Assembly: GCF_947179115.1 (NCBI RefSeq)
Contig: NZ_CAMXCI010000005.1
Span: forward strand, 62,001-126,000
Origin: Commensalibacter papalotli
GTDB lineage: Bacteria > Pseudomonadota > Alphaproteobacteria > Acetobacterales > Acetobacteraceae
Length of the DNA stretch: 64,000 nt
Direction: 5' to 3'
Shown here: positions 44,078-53,051 of the stretch, piece by piece
Position numbering within the stretch: the stretch's first letter is position 1
Layout of the letters: every line of letters starts with the position of its first letter
Position numbers and translations under genes: made by a program
The notes under the pieces: model-generated
The model's input: only the letters and a program-made list of their open reading frames with translations
What the model was told of the DNA's origin: nothing
Database searches by the model: none

Positions 44078-44233
44078 TTAATTATTATCAAACTCGTTTT
44101 GATCATCTATCTGATTTTGTATTCGTTTCTTTTCTGACCAACGACCTAGTAAAATATCCCATAAAGAATAAAAAATAGAAATCATTACTAAAATCATAAT
44201 GCATGCGGACAACAGGATAATTACCTGACTCAT
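44078..44233 (-). CDS. 51-residue single-helix membrane protein
   Basis: ATG 44231-44233 has an AAAGGAGA site seven bases upstream. The 51 residues begin with a hydrophobic helix (VIILLSACIMILVMISIFYSLW) and continue with a charged tail (GRWSEKKRIQNQIDDQNEFDNN). A longer open frame of 63 residues overlaps it out of phase but lacks a good start. Twenty-one bases separate its stop from cobC, so they are probably one operon. No family recognised; it could anchor a partner at the membrane, perhaps with membrane-bound CobS. Confidence 0.65.
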   Translation of the reverse strand: MSQVIILLSACIMILVMISIFYSLWDILLGRWSEKKRIQNQIDDQNEFDNN

Positions 44234-44763
44234 TATTTTCTCCTTTTATCCTTTGAAAAACAATATGAAAAAAACGACAATCTATATTATTCAATAAATA
44301 CCAAACGATTTCAAAACATAATATTAAATTATAAAATATTTAATCTAATTTACAATTTACTATAGCTAATATGCTCTATTTTTCAATAAAATGAATTTAC
44401 CATGACATAAACTGTAAAATTACAAAATTAAAATTAAGGAATAACTACAATGGATATATTAATTTGAATTCGGCAGATTAAATTTTGAATGTTTATTACT
44501 TGACTCAGAATCGCAATAGATTTTGTAATCTTAAGTTATAATATCAGTTTTTAAACCTATGAATTATGATAGTTTTTATAGGTTTGTTCAAATCAAACAC
44601 TATATAATCTGCATGTATATTAAGAAGATTGTGTGCTTAGGCAATTTCTATGAGTCAAACGATATGCTCATCAAATTAAAAAATTATACAACCTTCTTAA
44701 CCAATTTCTATATAGGGAATTCTCGAACGATCTATAACTTTCCGATTTTACCCTATTCTTAAA
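44234..44763. other. Gene-poor region between the 51-residue protein and speE
   Basis: 530 bp without a convincing gene. A 67-codon forward ORF at 44559 lacks coding character. A good AAGGAA site at 44438-44443 precedes an ATG whose frame stops after five codons, then holds two more in-frame TGA codons. An imperfect repeat TTAGGCAATTTCTAT / TTAACCAATTTCTAT occurs at about 44638 and 44698. This could be a worn remnant of a lost gene. Confidence 0.4.
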
Positions 44764-45624
44764 TTAAGGTAACTGTTCTTGAATATAAGGAGGTAAACAA
44801 AAAGATGCTGTATGTACTTCGGGTGACCAATATCGAGTGTGACCTAAAATATTTGCTTTTTGCGCACGTTCCTCAATAACAGAAACCCGCTGTTTCGTAT
44901 GATTATCCCCTTTACCAGCAATGCCCAAGGTCATAAATCCACCGATGTAAGTTGGTACTGCAACAACATAAGCAGAAACATAATCAAAAAATTGAGCACG
45001 GCGTAAACTGGTCTCACGCAACTCATCTGCTTGCATAAACGGAACACCACATTGATTAACAATTAACCCTTGTGGTGTCAAAATACGTGCACAGTCACGA
45101 TAAAAAGCATCAGTAAAAAGAACCTCTCCAACACCAATAGGGTCTGTACTATCTACGATAATAACGTCAAAGCTTTCGTCTTTCGCATCAGCAACATATT
45201 GAATACCATCACCAATGATAACTTCTGCTCTATGATTATCCCAACAACCCGCAGATATCTTGGGTAAAAATTCTTTTGATAACGCGACAACATCTCCATC
45301 AATTTCAACCATTGTGGCTTTTTCAACCTCAGGATGTTGTAATACGCGACGTAAAACACCACCATCACCAGCACCAATAATCAAAACATTTTTAGCATTT
45401 CCATGCGTCAGTAATGGTACATGTGCTAACATTTCTTGGTAAACGAATTCATCTTTTTCAGTAATTTGTGTAGCCCCATCAAGTAACAACACACGCCCAT
45501 AAAATTCGTTTTCAATAATTTGAATATCTTGAAATTCAGATTTCTTACGAGCCAACTCTTTATCAACACGAAAGCTTTGCTTCCAAGTATTGTAAAGTGT
45601 TTCATCTATCCATTTTTCAGACAT
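44764..45624 (-). CDS. speE: Spermidine synthase
   Basis: 286 residues from ATG 45624 (MSEKWIDETLYN), which follows CGGAG by eight bases; a further upstream start at 45675 lies inside a terminator-like hairpin. Transfers aminopropyl from decarboxylated SAM to putrescine. GAGDGGVLRRVLQHPEV is the dcSAM site and DVIIVDSTDPIGVGEVLFT holds the catalytic Asp. speD is upstream on the same strand. Confidence 0.95.
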   Translation of the reverse strand: MSEKWIDETLYNTWKQSFRVDKELARKKSEFQDIQIIENEFYGRVLLLDGATQITEKDEFVYQEMLAHVPLLTHGNAKNVLIIGAGDGGVLRRVLQHPEVEKATMVEIDGDVVALSKEFLPKISAGCWDNHRAEVIIGDGIQYVADAKDESFDVIIVDSTDPIGVGEVLFTDAFYRDCARILTPQGLIVNQCGVPFMQADELRETSLRRAQFFDYVSAYVVAVPTYIGGFMTLGIAGKGDNHTKQRVSVIEERAQKANILGHTRYWSPEVHTASFCLPPYIQEQLP

Positions 45625-45654
45625 CTTATTGCTCCGTATAAAATAATTTAAAGC

Positions 45655-45692
45655 ATAAAAAAGCCGGGCAATCATAACTTACCCAGCCTTGG
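45655..45692 (-). terminator. Terminator-like hairpin between speD and speE
   Basis: In leftward RNA the sequence is AAGGCUGGGUAA, a 7-base loop, then UUGCCCGGCUU and a run of U. The stem has one bulge and two or three G-U pairs, followed by six U. It lies after speD and about 30 bases before the speE start codon, so it may partly end transcription between the two genes. Confidence 0.6.
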
Positions 45693-45726
45693 TTCATCTG
45701 TAAATATAGTTGATAATAATCAACTC

Positions 45727-46191
45727 TTAGAGATTTTCTTTGCCGCGTCTTTGCTCATCCAAAACGATACGTTCTGGTTTAAAGAAACGTTGCAATACAG
45801 GAATCGATGTGTATGGATCACACGAACCACACATAAAAATATCCAAAGCAGCAAAGTTACGCTCTGGCCATGTGTGAATCGAAATATGACTCTCAGCCAA
45901 TACAACCACCCCAGAAACCCCACCATTTGGGGAGAAATGATGAAAATGACTGTGCAAAATTGTTGCGCCTGCAACAATAGCAGCTTCACGTAACACGCGA
46001 TCAATTTCTTCAGGAGAATCTAGATTCGTGGCATCCCATAGATCCACAAGTAAATGTGTCCCCGCGAAACGCATACCGTCTCTAACAATAAAATAATCTT
46101 TACGATCTTCCATATCATGTGCAAGATCGCCCGAAACCTGGTTATTTCTCGGAGTTTCCGAGACCATCCCCAGTTGAGCAAGTGCGTTCAT
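45727..46191 (-). CDS. speD: S-adenosylmethionine decarboxylase proenzyme
   Basis: 154 residues from ATG 46191, which has AAGGGG upstream; TTG 46248 is an alternative, longer start. Pyruvoyl enzyme making decarboxylated SAM for spermidine synthesis. The self-cleavage Glu-Ser is in ESHISIHTWPE, with the acid in DLWDA, and FMCGSCDP is typical. It is upstream of speE in the same direction. Confidence 0.93.
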   Translation of the reverse strand: MNALAQLGMVSETPRNNQVSGDLAHDMEDRKDYFIVRDGMRFAGTHLLVDLWDATNLDSPEEIDRVLREAAIVAGATILHSHFHHFSPNGGVSGVVVLAESHISIHTWPERNFAALDIFMCGSCDPYTSIPVLQRFFKPERIVLDEQRRGKENL

Positions 46192-46626
46192 CAACGTACC
46201 CCTTAACCAGTAGATAGCCTGTTGGGCATAAATGCCCCCTTGGGCCAAAAGAATTCGAAATTAGAATATAATCCGATATAACTTAAAGAGCATTTAATTT
46301 AAACCGTAGCTTAATCAAATTTCTCAAAGTTACTCTATATTCCATGGAAAAAATGACTAGTGTCATACTTGCGTTACTATATGACCCCTTATCTATGGAA
46401 TCACAAGCTTTTTTTTAGCTTTGTTGCATTTTTTTTAAAATGAATGAAAAGTTTACCTTGTGAATTTATCTCATTTTTTTGCGTATATTAATTTTTTTTT
46501 CATTTAAAATACATTTTTTCCTTGGCGTAAAGAGCTGTTAATATTATAACCCTTAAAAATCAGATAGTAAGGATAGTTTTTTATACCATATTATTTTTCT
46601 ATATGCCAAAAATAGGTGCATAATAT
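46192..46626. other. Divergent spacer between speD and dksA
   Basis: Contains the likely promoters of leftward speD and rightward dksA. A perfect 14-base palindrome GGGCATAAATGCCC (46224-46237) lies 33 bases upstream of the speD ATG, next to GGGGGC/GCCC sequence that could pair with it. The rest is AT-rich with a T run (46487-46500). No ORF. Confidence 0.5.
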
Positions 46627-47058
46627 ATGAACACGTTATCATTTAACAATGACTACAAACCTTCTGATGATGAGGAGTTTATGAATCCTCGTCAACAAGC
46701 ATATTTCAAAGCTAAACTAGAAGCCTGGCGTGATTCGATACTTAACAACTCTACCGAAGCCTTAAACCACTTATCTCAAGATCGCCCTGCGGATATTGAC
46801 CTTAACGACCGTGCCAGCTCTGAAACTGATCGTGCTTTAGAGCTTAGAACCCACGATCGTGCTAGAAAATTATTATCAAAAATTGAGCAAGCATTGCGCA
46901 AAATAGACGACGGCAGCTATGGTTATTGTGAAGTAACAGGAGAACCTATCAGCTTAAAACGCCTTGAAGCTCGTCCTGTTGCAACAATGTCTGTTGAAGC
47001 CCAAGAACAACATGAAAGAAAAGAAAAAGTATATCGAGATGATCTACCTGTAGATTAA
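46627..47058 (+). CDS. dksA: RNA polymerase-binding transcription factor DksA
   Basis: 143 residues. Coiled-coil tip and C-terminal zinc-finger-like domain of DksA, which acts with ppGpp at the polymerase secondary channel. DRASSETDRALELRTHDRARKLLSKIEQALRKIDDG is the family core. Only one of the four zinc cysteines remains (YGYCEVTGEPI; MSVEAQE in place of the second CXXC), as is usual in alphaproteobacterial DksA. Confidence 0.95.
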   Translation: MNTLSFNNDYKPSDDEEFMNPRQQAYFKAKLEAWRDSILNNSTEALNHLSQDRPADIDLNDRASSETDRALELRTHDRARKLLSKIEQALRKIDDGSYGYCEVTGEPISLKRLEARPVATMSVEAQEQHERKEKVYRDDLPVD

Positions 47059-47082
47059 ATGATCTATCTATTCTTTATTTGT

Positions 47083-47112
47083 AAAAGCCTTGTTTTATAA
47101 AACAAGGCTTTT
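47083..47112. terminator. Bidirectional terminator between dksA and panC
   Basis: A 30-base perfect palindrome (AAAAGCCTTGTTTTA and its complement) with a central TATA loop, flanked by A on the left and T on the right. Confidence 0.9.
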
Positions 47113-47117
47113 ATTAT

Positions 47118-47939
47118 TTACATATTATCTAATAAGCGCACAGACCCTAATTTAGCGGCTGTAATCAAGCGGCTATTACTGGACCATTCAGAAATCTTAC
47201 ACAAAGATTTACCATCCACAGCATTAAAATAGTCCACTTCAAATCCTTTTTGGGATAATTCATCAACAGCACTCTCTAAAACCTGAGATATCACCTCACC
47301 ATTTTGTAACCTTTGGTAACTTTTATTTAACACTTGATATAATAAAGCTGACTTTTGTTGCTCTTCTTGTGATAAAAAACGATTACGCGAAGATTTTGCT
47401 AAGCCATCCACTTCACGTACGATTGGCACACCAAAAATCGAAATAGGGATATTCAAATCCTCAACCATTCTGCGAATCACTTGTAATTGCTGCCAATCTT
47501 TTTCACCAAAACAAGCAACATGCGGTTTGATCAAAGAAAATAGACGATAAACAACCGTCGCAACACCCGAAAAATGCCCTGGTCTTTTTTCCCCTTCCCA
47601 TAATAAAGAAGGGCCATCAACAACAATCTGTGTTGCAAAACCTTTGGGATAAATATCTCCAACTCTAGGCAACCACACCAAATCAACCTGATGTTGTTCT
47701 AATAACTTAATATCATGTTCTTCCGTTTTAGGATAACGACTAAAATCTTCTTTTTGATCAAATTGCAGCTGGTTCACAAATATTGTTACAATACAATAAT
47801 GAGCCAGTTCTTTAGCACGTTTTACCAGTGCCATATGACCATCATGTAACGCGCCCATTGTTGGTACTAACGCCACAGAATAGTCTTTAAAACTAGCCCT
47901 AGCTTGTAAAAATTCTTGTAAATTACGTGCAATTATCAT
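47118..47939 (-). CDS. panC: Pantoate--beta-alanine ligase
   Basis: 273 residues. Makes pantothenate from pantoate, beta-alanine and ATP. VPTMGALHDGHMALVKRAKE holds the HXGH-type nucleotide site (HDGH), VFVNQLQFDQKEDF, and the FGEKDWQQLQVIRRMV and KSSRN/RFLS regions complete the family set. Transcribed alone; panB not adjacent. Confidence 0.96.
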   Translation of the reverse strand: MIIARNLQEFLQARASFKDYSVALVPTMGALHDGHMALVKRAKELAHYCIVTIFVNQLQFDQKEDFSRYPKTEEHDIKLLEQHQVDLVWLPRVGDIYPKGFATQIVVDGPSLLWEGEKRPGHFSGVATVVYRLFSLIKPHVACFGEKDWQQLQVIRRMVEDLNIPISIFGVPIVREVDGLAKSSRNRFLSQEEQQKSALLYQVLNKSYQRLQNGEVISQVLESAVDELSQKGFEVDYFNAVDGKSLCKISEWSSNSRLITAAKLGSVRLLDNM

Positions 47940-48170
47940 TGAAATGAACCTTAATGAATAAAATAATAAATCAGCATCTTACTATAAGAATAAACCCAAT
48001 CCTATATTCTTAAAAAGCATAAGTGCTAAAAAACAACAACCCTTCTGGAATACTCTTCCTATGCAAATAAAAATGATTTCAAAAAATACAAAATTATTTT
48101 ACATAACAATACAGTAATATACTGCTTTAATTCTTTTTAACTCCTTACTCTCGGGTGGTTCAATATAAAC

Positions 48171-49058
48171 ATGATACGCAAACTTTCCCCTTTTATTTTA
48201 TTAGGGTTCCTGACTGCTTGTGGTGGTCCTGCTAATAATCAAGTTCGCCCAACCCCAGGGGGGGCATATCCACAACAGCAACAAAGATCTATTTATGATG
48301 ATCGTGTTCCTGATTTTGCGACCAATAATTTTGAACCTTTTGCAAGACAAGAGGCTGTTGCAATTGCTCTGCGCGAATGGCGTTTATTTGGACAACCTGT
48401 TGCTGATTATGACCCATTACAACACCCAGAGCCAGAAGTCCCAGATTTTAAAGCTGAACGCATGCCAGGCCTTTGGCAACGCGTTGGAGAGTATTGGTGG
48501 ATTGGTATGGATCCTGGAATGTCTGAGGGCAGTTATACAGGTAAACACAATTCTAATGGTACTGCTTTTAACTTTCGTAATGATGGACATTACGCATGGT
48601 CAGCAGCATTCATTTCTTATGTTATGAGAATTGCAGGAGCAAATAATCGTTTCCCATACTCTCCTAATCATTCGACCTATATTAATGCAGCCGCATCTAA
48701 TGAATCTCCAATCCTTCATGCTCAAGACCCAGCAACCTATGCACCTAAGCTTGGGGATATGATTTGTACTGCACGAGGTAAAAATAGAGATGGTATTCGT
48801 TTTTCAAGCTTACCAACAGGGTCTATGTTCCCAGCCCATTGCGGAATTGTTGTGGCTGTAAACGAAAATGGACAACCTTTTGGTCGTCAAATCAGTATTA
48901 TTGGTGGAAACGTAGACGATTCTGTGGCAATGACCCATGTTCCTGTGGATACAACAGGCAAATTAGCAGGGCCTGATGGAATCAGCTATGATTCTCGTTA
49001 TCCTTGGTGTGTTGTATTAGAAGTTTTATATGACGCTGAAACAGCGTCACATAAATAA
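48171..49058 (+). CDS. DUF2272 lipoprotein
   Basis: 295 residues. Lipoprotein signal with lipobox LTAC (Cys17). The domain from about residue 55 contains WSAAFISYVMRIAGANNRFPYSPNHSTYINAA and PAHCGIVVAVNENG, the DUF2272 pattern; the layout resembles NlpC/CHAP-type cysteine hydrolases, but the expected nucleophile is replaced by Ala (WSAAF). Predicted periplasmic, membrane-anchored. Function unknown. Confidence 0.8.
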   Translation: MIRKLSPFILLGFLTACGGPANNQVRPTPGGAYPQQQQRSIYDDRVPDFATNNFEPFARQEAVAIALREWRLFGQPVADYDPLQHPEPEVPDFKAERMPGLWQRVGEYWWIGMDPGMSEGSYTGKHNSNGTAFNFRNDGHYAWSAAFISYVMRIAGANNRFPYSPNHSTYINAAASNESPILHAQDPATYAPKLGDMICTARGKNRDGIRFSSLPTGSMFPAHCGIVVAVNENGQPFGRQISIIGGNVDDSVAMTHVPVDTTGKLAGPDGISYDSRYPWCVVLEVLYDAETASHK

Positions 49059-49060
49059 GC

Positions 49061-49474
49061 TTACCGAACTGGCTGAAGAACAGGTAGTTTTTCAGCCAAC
49101 CACCCTGCTACTTTACCTGTAATACCATTGGGATCAGCAGGGCCTTCAAATCCATCTTTGACATTAACCACATGATTAAAACCACTATGTTGAGCTAAAC
49201 TCGCTGCCAACATACTGCGCTTTCCTGAACGACAGATAAAATATACTGTTTGTTCTGGCCTTACACCTGCCTGGCGAAGTTCAGAAACAAAATTATCGTT
49301 CCTTTCACCAAAAATAGTTTGCACACTGATTTTTAAAAGTTCCTGAGATAAAGTTGACAGATCAGGGTAACCAATTTGTTCCCATTCTTGAGGTGTACGC
49401 ACATCAATCAACACTGCTTCTTTATCAACTTGTAATTGTTTCCAAGTTTCCATGGGTGTTTTTTCATCAATCAT
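49061..49474 (-). CDS. Rhodanese-domain protein
   Basis: 137 residues, a single rhodanese fold: VLIDVRTPQEWEQIGYP (CH2A-like) and the active-site loop CRSGKRS with the sulfur-accepting Cys. Likely a sulfurtransferase or sulfide/persulfide handler. It lies tail-to-tail with the DUF2272 gene, two bases apart. Confidence 0.88.
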   Translation of the reverse strand: MIDEKTPMETWKQLQVDKEAVLIDVRTPQEWEQIGYPDLSTLSQELLKISVQTIFGERNDNFVSELRQAGVRPEQTVYFICRSGKRSMLAASLAQHSGFNHVVNVKDGFEGPADPNGITGKVAGWLAEKLPVLQPVR

Positions 49475-49770
49475 TAAACAGAACCTTTATATCTATAAGT
49501 GAATTTAAAATCATATTCATCATAATATACTACGAATAGAAGACTTTAAAAACCTACTATAATAACCACCATTATTCGTTACATAAATCCTGTAAATAAC
49601 CACAATATTTCAAAAAATTGTTATTTTACGATCAAAGCAGCACAAATTACTCAAAATAGTCAAAAACAAATCATATCCTTAAAATATTCCAAAGATAAAT
49701 AAACAAGCTTTACCCTTGCTTTCCAACCCAATTCATACGAGTATACATTCTAAAAACAGGACTAAATGAT

Positions 49771-50490
49771 ATGGAACATCCGGCACATTTATTAATTATT
49801 GATGATGACCATGAAATTGTTGAATTGCTATGTCAATTTTTAAAACGTCATCACTTCGAAGTGAGCTACGCCTATAATGGTGAACAAACACGCCAGGTAT
49901 GGAAAAAAAATACTTATAATTTAGTTATTTTAGACTTAATGCTACCTGGGGAAAGTGGATTTGAAATTGCACATTGGTTAAGACAACAAGATGATATTCC
50001 TATTATCATGCTTACCGCTATGGGCGAAGAAGCCGACAGAATTATTGGCCTAGAGCTCGGTGCTGATGACTATCTAGCCAAACCTTTTAACCCCCGAGAA
50101 TTACTAGCACGGATACATTCCGTTTTGCATCGATCTCGACGTCGGGTACAATCGACACTTAACCAACAAAACAAATCCATTCAATTTGGTGAATGGGTTC
50201 TTAACCCTATATCACGTCAACTTTTAAATATTGATAAATCCGCCGTTCCTTTAACTGGTAAAGAGTATGATCTATTACTGGCTTTGCTTGAACATGCACC
50301 TAAGATCGTAAACCGAGATCAATTATCAGATATTCTCTATGGGCATGAACTTCCTCCAACAGACCGCACCATAGACGTTACTCTCAGCCGTTTAAGACGA
50401 AAATTACAAGATGATGGCAGACAATCTCAAATCATCAAAACCGTTCACAGAGGTGGTTATTTGATCGCGGTACCTGTTCGTCATGTCTAA
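49771..50490 (+). CDS. OmpR-family response regulator
   Basis: 239 residues. Receiver domain with acid pocket Asp11-Asp13, phospho-accepting Asp55 (LVILDLMLPG), and KPF Lys; then a winged-helix DNA-binding domain (LTGKEYDLLLALLEHAP, DRTIDVTLSRLRRKLQDDG, VHRGGYLI). The stop overlaps the kinase start, so they form a two-component system of the OmpR/EnvZ type. Target genes unknown. Confidence 0.92.
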   Translation: MEHPAHLLIIDDDHEIVELLCQFLKRHHFEVSYAYNGEQTRQVWKKNTYNLVILDLMLPGESGFEIAHWLRQQDDIPIIMLTAMGEEADRIIGLELGADDYLAKPFNPRELLARIHSVLHRSRRRVQSTLNQQNKSIQFGEWVLNPISRQLLNIDKSAVPLTGKEYDLLLALLEHAPKIVNRDQLSDILYGHELPPTDRTIDVTLSRLRRKLQDDGRQSQIIKTVHRGGYLIAVPVRHV

Positions 50491-51874
50491 AAAAACGTCC
50501 AAAAAATGGCGGTTATGGCCATCTTCTCTAGCCGCCAGAACGGGCTTACTCCTTATTATCGGTATAGGGCTGGTTGAAGCATGCGGGTTAATGATTCATA
50601 CATTAGATCGTTTGGATTTTGATCGATTAACCCAAGAGCAAGAAGCAGCTAATCGTGCCACAGCCGTTTATCGCGACATCTCTGAAACAGATAGTGGTGA
50701 AGAGCGTGCTGATGAAATCAATAATCTTGATCCTATGCCAGGTTTCAAAGTATTTCTTTCGGATAAACCAGATTTACAAAAAATCTCCCCACGTTCTCAA
50801 AAACTAGAACAAACCATTACCCATCTTTTGACGACTATCCTTTTCCCTCCTGAATTACGACCAAAAGAGATTATAGCTGCCTCTGATCGCGATACACATC
50901 GTAGCGCGATTGCCTTTCAATTACCTGATGATAATAAATGGCTTAATATCAGCTATACTTTATCCTCCCCTAACCCCTTTACATCAGCAACTTTCCCTAT
51001 TGCTTTTTTCGTGATGGCAACTGCCACGGGACTATTAACTTTATGGGGAGTACGCAGATTAATTGCCCCTGTTGGTACCTTGGGTGCTGCTGCAGAAAGG
51101 CTCGGGCAAGATGTTAATGCACCCCCCCTACCTGAAACAGGACCTTTAGAAGTTGCCAGAGCTGCACGTGCATTTAATAATATGGCACGCCGTATTAACC
51201 GATTTGTTAATGATAGAACTCAACTTTTGCTAGCTATTGGACATGACTTACGTACTCCTATCACTCGATTGAAATTACGTTCTGAATTTATTGAGGATCC
51301 AACGCTACAAAGAAAATTTATTGCTGATTTAGATGAATTGGAAAGTATGATCAAAGCAACACTTGCGTTTGGTAAAGACAGCACGCGTCACGAACCTATT
51401 GTTTCATTAGATATAACAAAATTATTACAGACCTTAGTTCATGAGCTTCAAGAAACGCATCCGGATAAAAAAGAAAATATCCTATTAAATGAACCCACGC
51501 CAAGAATTACCCTAAAAGCACGACCTATTAGTTTAAAACGCGCCTTACAAAATCTTATGGAAAATGCGCTTCATTATGCTGGCAGTGTTTTTATTACTTT
51601 AAAGACAGAGCATATTGCGACCACTCTTGATCCGCTTCATGATAAACATGTTATTATTTTAATCGAAGATGATGGCCCTGGAATTGATGAAGCATCCCTA
51701 GATCGTGTATTTGAACCTTTTGTCAGAATGGAAGAAAGCCGCAATCGGGAAACAGGAGGAACAGGGCTAGGGCTATCTATTACGCGCAATATCATTCATG
51801 AACAAGGTGGAGATATTACTCTTGAAAATCGTTCACCACATGGCTTATGCGCAAAAGTTACATTGGTTGCATAA
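50483..51874 (+). CDS. Sensor histidine kinase
   Basis: 463 residues: membrane helix (~20-40), periplasmic sensor (~45-165), second helix (FFVMATATGLLTLWG), HAMP (RRLIAPVGTLGAAAERLGQD), H-box IGHDLRTPITRLKLR (His about 254), N-box NLMENALHYA, G1 EDDGPGIDE, F-box FEPFVRMEESRN and G2 GGTGLGLSI. Similar layout to EnvZ. Partner of the regulator at 49771. The signal sensed is unknown. Confidence 0.92.
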   Translation: MSKKTSKKWRLWPSSLAARTGLLLIIGIGLVEACGLMIHTLDRLDFDRLTQEQEAANRATAVYRDISETDSGEERADEINNLDPMPGFKVFLSDKPDLQKISPRSQKLEQTITHLLTTILFPPELRPKEIIAASDRDTHRSAIAFQLPDDNKWLNISYTLSSPNPFTSATFPIAFFVMATATGLLTLWGVRRLIAPVGTLGAAAERLGQDVNAPPLPETGPLEVARAARAFNNMARRINRFVNDRTQLLLAIGHDLRTPITRLKLRSEFIEDPTLQRKFIADLDELESMIKATLAFGKDSTRHEPIVSLDITKLLQTLVHELQETHPDKKENILLNEPTPRITLKARPISLKRALQNLMENALHYAGSVFITLKTEHIATTLDPLHDKHVIILIEDDGPGIDEASLDRVFEPFVRMEESRNRETGGTGLGLSITRNIIHEQGGDITLENRSPHGLCAKVTLVA

Positions 51875-51962
51875 ATCTTTAATTGGATGATAAAACCTTG
51901 CAGTGTCATAATAAAAGTGGCAGAGCTATACTCATTAATTTGAATTGCTGGAAACATTTTTC

Positions 51963-52541
51963 ATGCTAAACCGTCTTTATCAACGTGCCATTCAACTTGC
52001 TGGCAGTCGTTTTGCAACGATATGGCTGGCTTGTATTGCTTTTGCAGAAGCTAGCTTCTTCCCCATTCCTCCTGACATTTTATTATGCCCAATGATTTTG
52101 GCAAAAAGAGAGAAAGCCTGGTATTACGCAACCATATGTACTATTTTTAGTGTCTTAGGTGGCCTTTTGGGATGGGTAATTGGAGCATTTTTATTAGAAT
52201 ATCTTGCCATGCCAATTGTGCATTTTTATCACGCGGAACAACAGCTAATTAATTTACAGGAAAAATTTAAAGCCTATGGTGTTTGGATTATTCTTATTAA
52301 GGGATTAACTCCTATTCCTTATAAATTCGTTACCATTGCTTCTGGAGCTGCGCACTTCTCTCTTGTGCCTTTTATGATCGCCAGCCTTGTGACACGTGGT
52401 GTGCGGTTTTTTGCAGAAGCAGCATTACTATATAAATTTGGTCCTCCTATTCAAGATTTCGTCGAAAAACGTATGATTTGGGTAGCAACAGCTTTTTGTA
52501 TTTTGCTACTTGGTGGTTTATTAGCATTCAAATATATATAA
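51963..52541 (+). CDS. DedA-family (YqaA-like) membrane protein
   Basis: 192 residues from ATG 51963 (the TTG six codons upstream is weaker). SNARE-associated/DedA fold: FAEASFFPIPPDILLCPMI, GGLLGWVIGAF, and IILIKGLTPIPYKFVTIASGAAH with the conserved Gly-hydrophobic-Pro. DedA proteins are implicated in undecaprenyl- or phospholipid flipping. Transcribed downstream of the two-component genes, 88 bases away, possibly the same unit. Confidence 0.88.
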   Translation: MLNRLYQRAIQLAGSRFATIWLACIAFAEASFFPIPPDILLCPMILAKREKAWYYATICTIFSVLGGLLGWVIGAFLLEYLAMPIVHFYHAEQQLINLQEKFKAYGVWIILIKGLTPIPYKFVTIASGAAHFSLVPFMIASLVTRGVRFFAEAALLYKFGPPIQDFVEKRMIWVATAFCILLLGGLLAFKYI

Positions 52542-52561
52542 AATCTAACTTAAATTCTTAT

Positions 52562-52599
52562 AAAAAAACCTACTTTAGTTTATTAAAGTAGGTTTTTTT
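52562..52599. terminator. Bidirectional terminator
   Basis: 16-bp perfect stem (AAAAAAACCTACTTTA / TAAAGTAGGTTTTTTT) with a 6-base loop, between the DedA gene and the convergent 52605 gene. Confidence 0.9.
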
Positions 52600-52604
52600 G
52601 TAAT

Positions 52605-52979
52605 TTAATTTTTTATTGGTTTTTTAAGTCTTACGCTTTTTTGTAAAGCCTTTGCAAATTCTTTTGCTTGATCATCTGCTAAAACAAAGCCAACTGCACC
52701 GTAACCAGGATGTTGAAAAGCAAGTAACGTTCCAAGAGTGTCTTTATCTCTTTGTATGGCCCATTTTGTTTGATAAGCTGGCTTTAATTGTGCACCTTTA
52801 ATTTCAGGAATAGGTTTTCCATCAGCCATTGACCAATGTACAATTCCTAAAACACGGATTAAGTCTTCTAATTCTTTTTGTGTTAAATCAATTTTTGCTT
52901 CAGGATCACCACCACCAGAAAAGGTTAATGTGGTTTTTTCTCGATCCTCTGACAATTTTATATTAATATCAACGCTCAT
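52605..52979 (-). CDS. Conserved-looking hypothetical protein, 124 residues
   Basis: A soluble protein with no signal peptide or membrane segment. It starts at an ATG preceded by AGAGGG. IDLTQKELEDLIRVLGIVHWSM and LAFQHPGYGAVGFVLADDQAKEFAKAL suggest a compact alpha/beta fold. No family recognised. Isolated between the DedA gene and ispE on the reverse strand, upstream terminator at 52562. Confidence 0.65.
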   Translation of the reverse strand: MSVDINIKLSEDREKTTLTFSGGGDPEAKIDLTQKELEDLIRVLGIVHWSMADGKPIPEIKGAQLKPAYQTKWAIQRDKDTLGTLLAFQHPGYGAVGFVLADDQAKEFAKALQKSVRLKKPIKN

Positions 52980-53051
52980 CTTGCCCTCTTACTATAATTA
53001 TTTCTTTAACTAATAACATCTTTGTACAATTTAATTAACAAAAATATAGAC

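Noticed and set aside
44559..44762. 67-codon forward ORF before speE
   Set aside because: Isolated, Tyr/Ile-rich, no SD and no recognisable domain; consistent with chance in AT-rich DNA.
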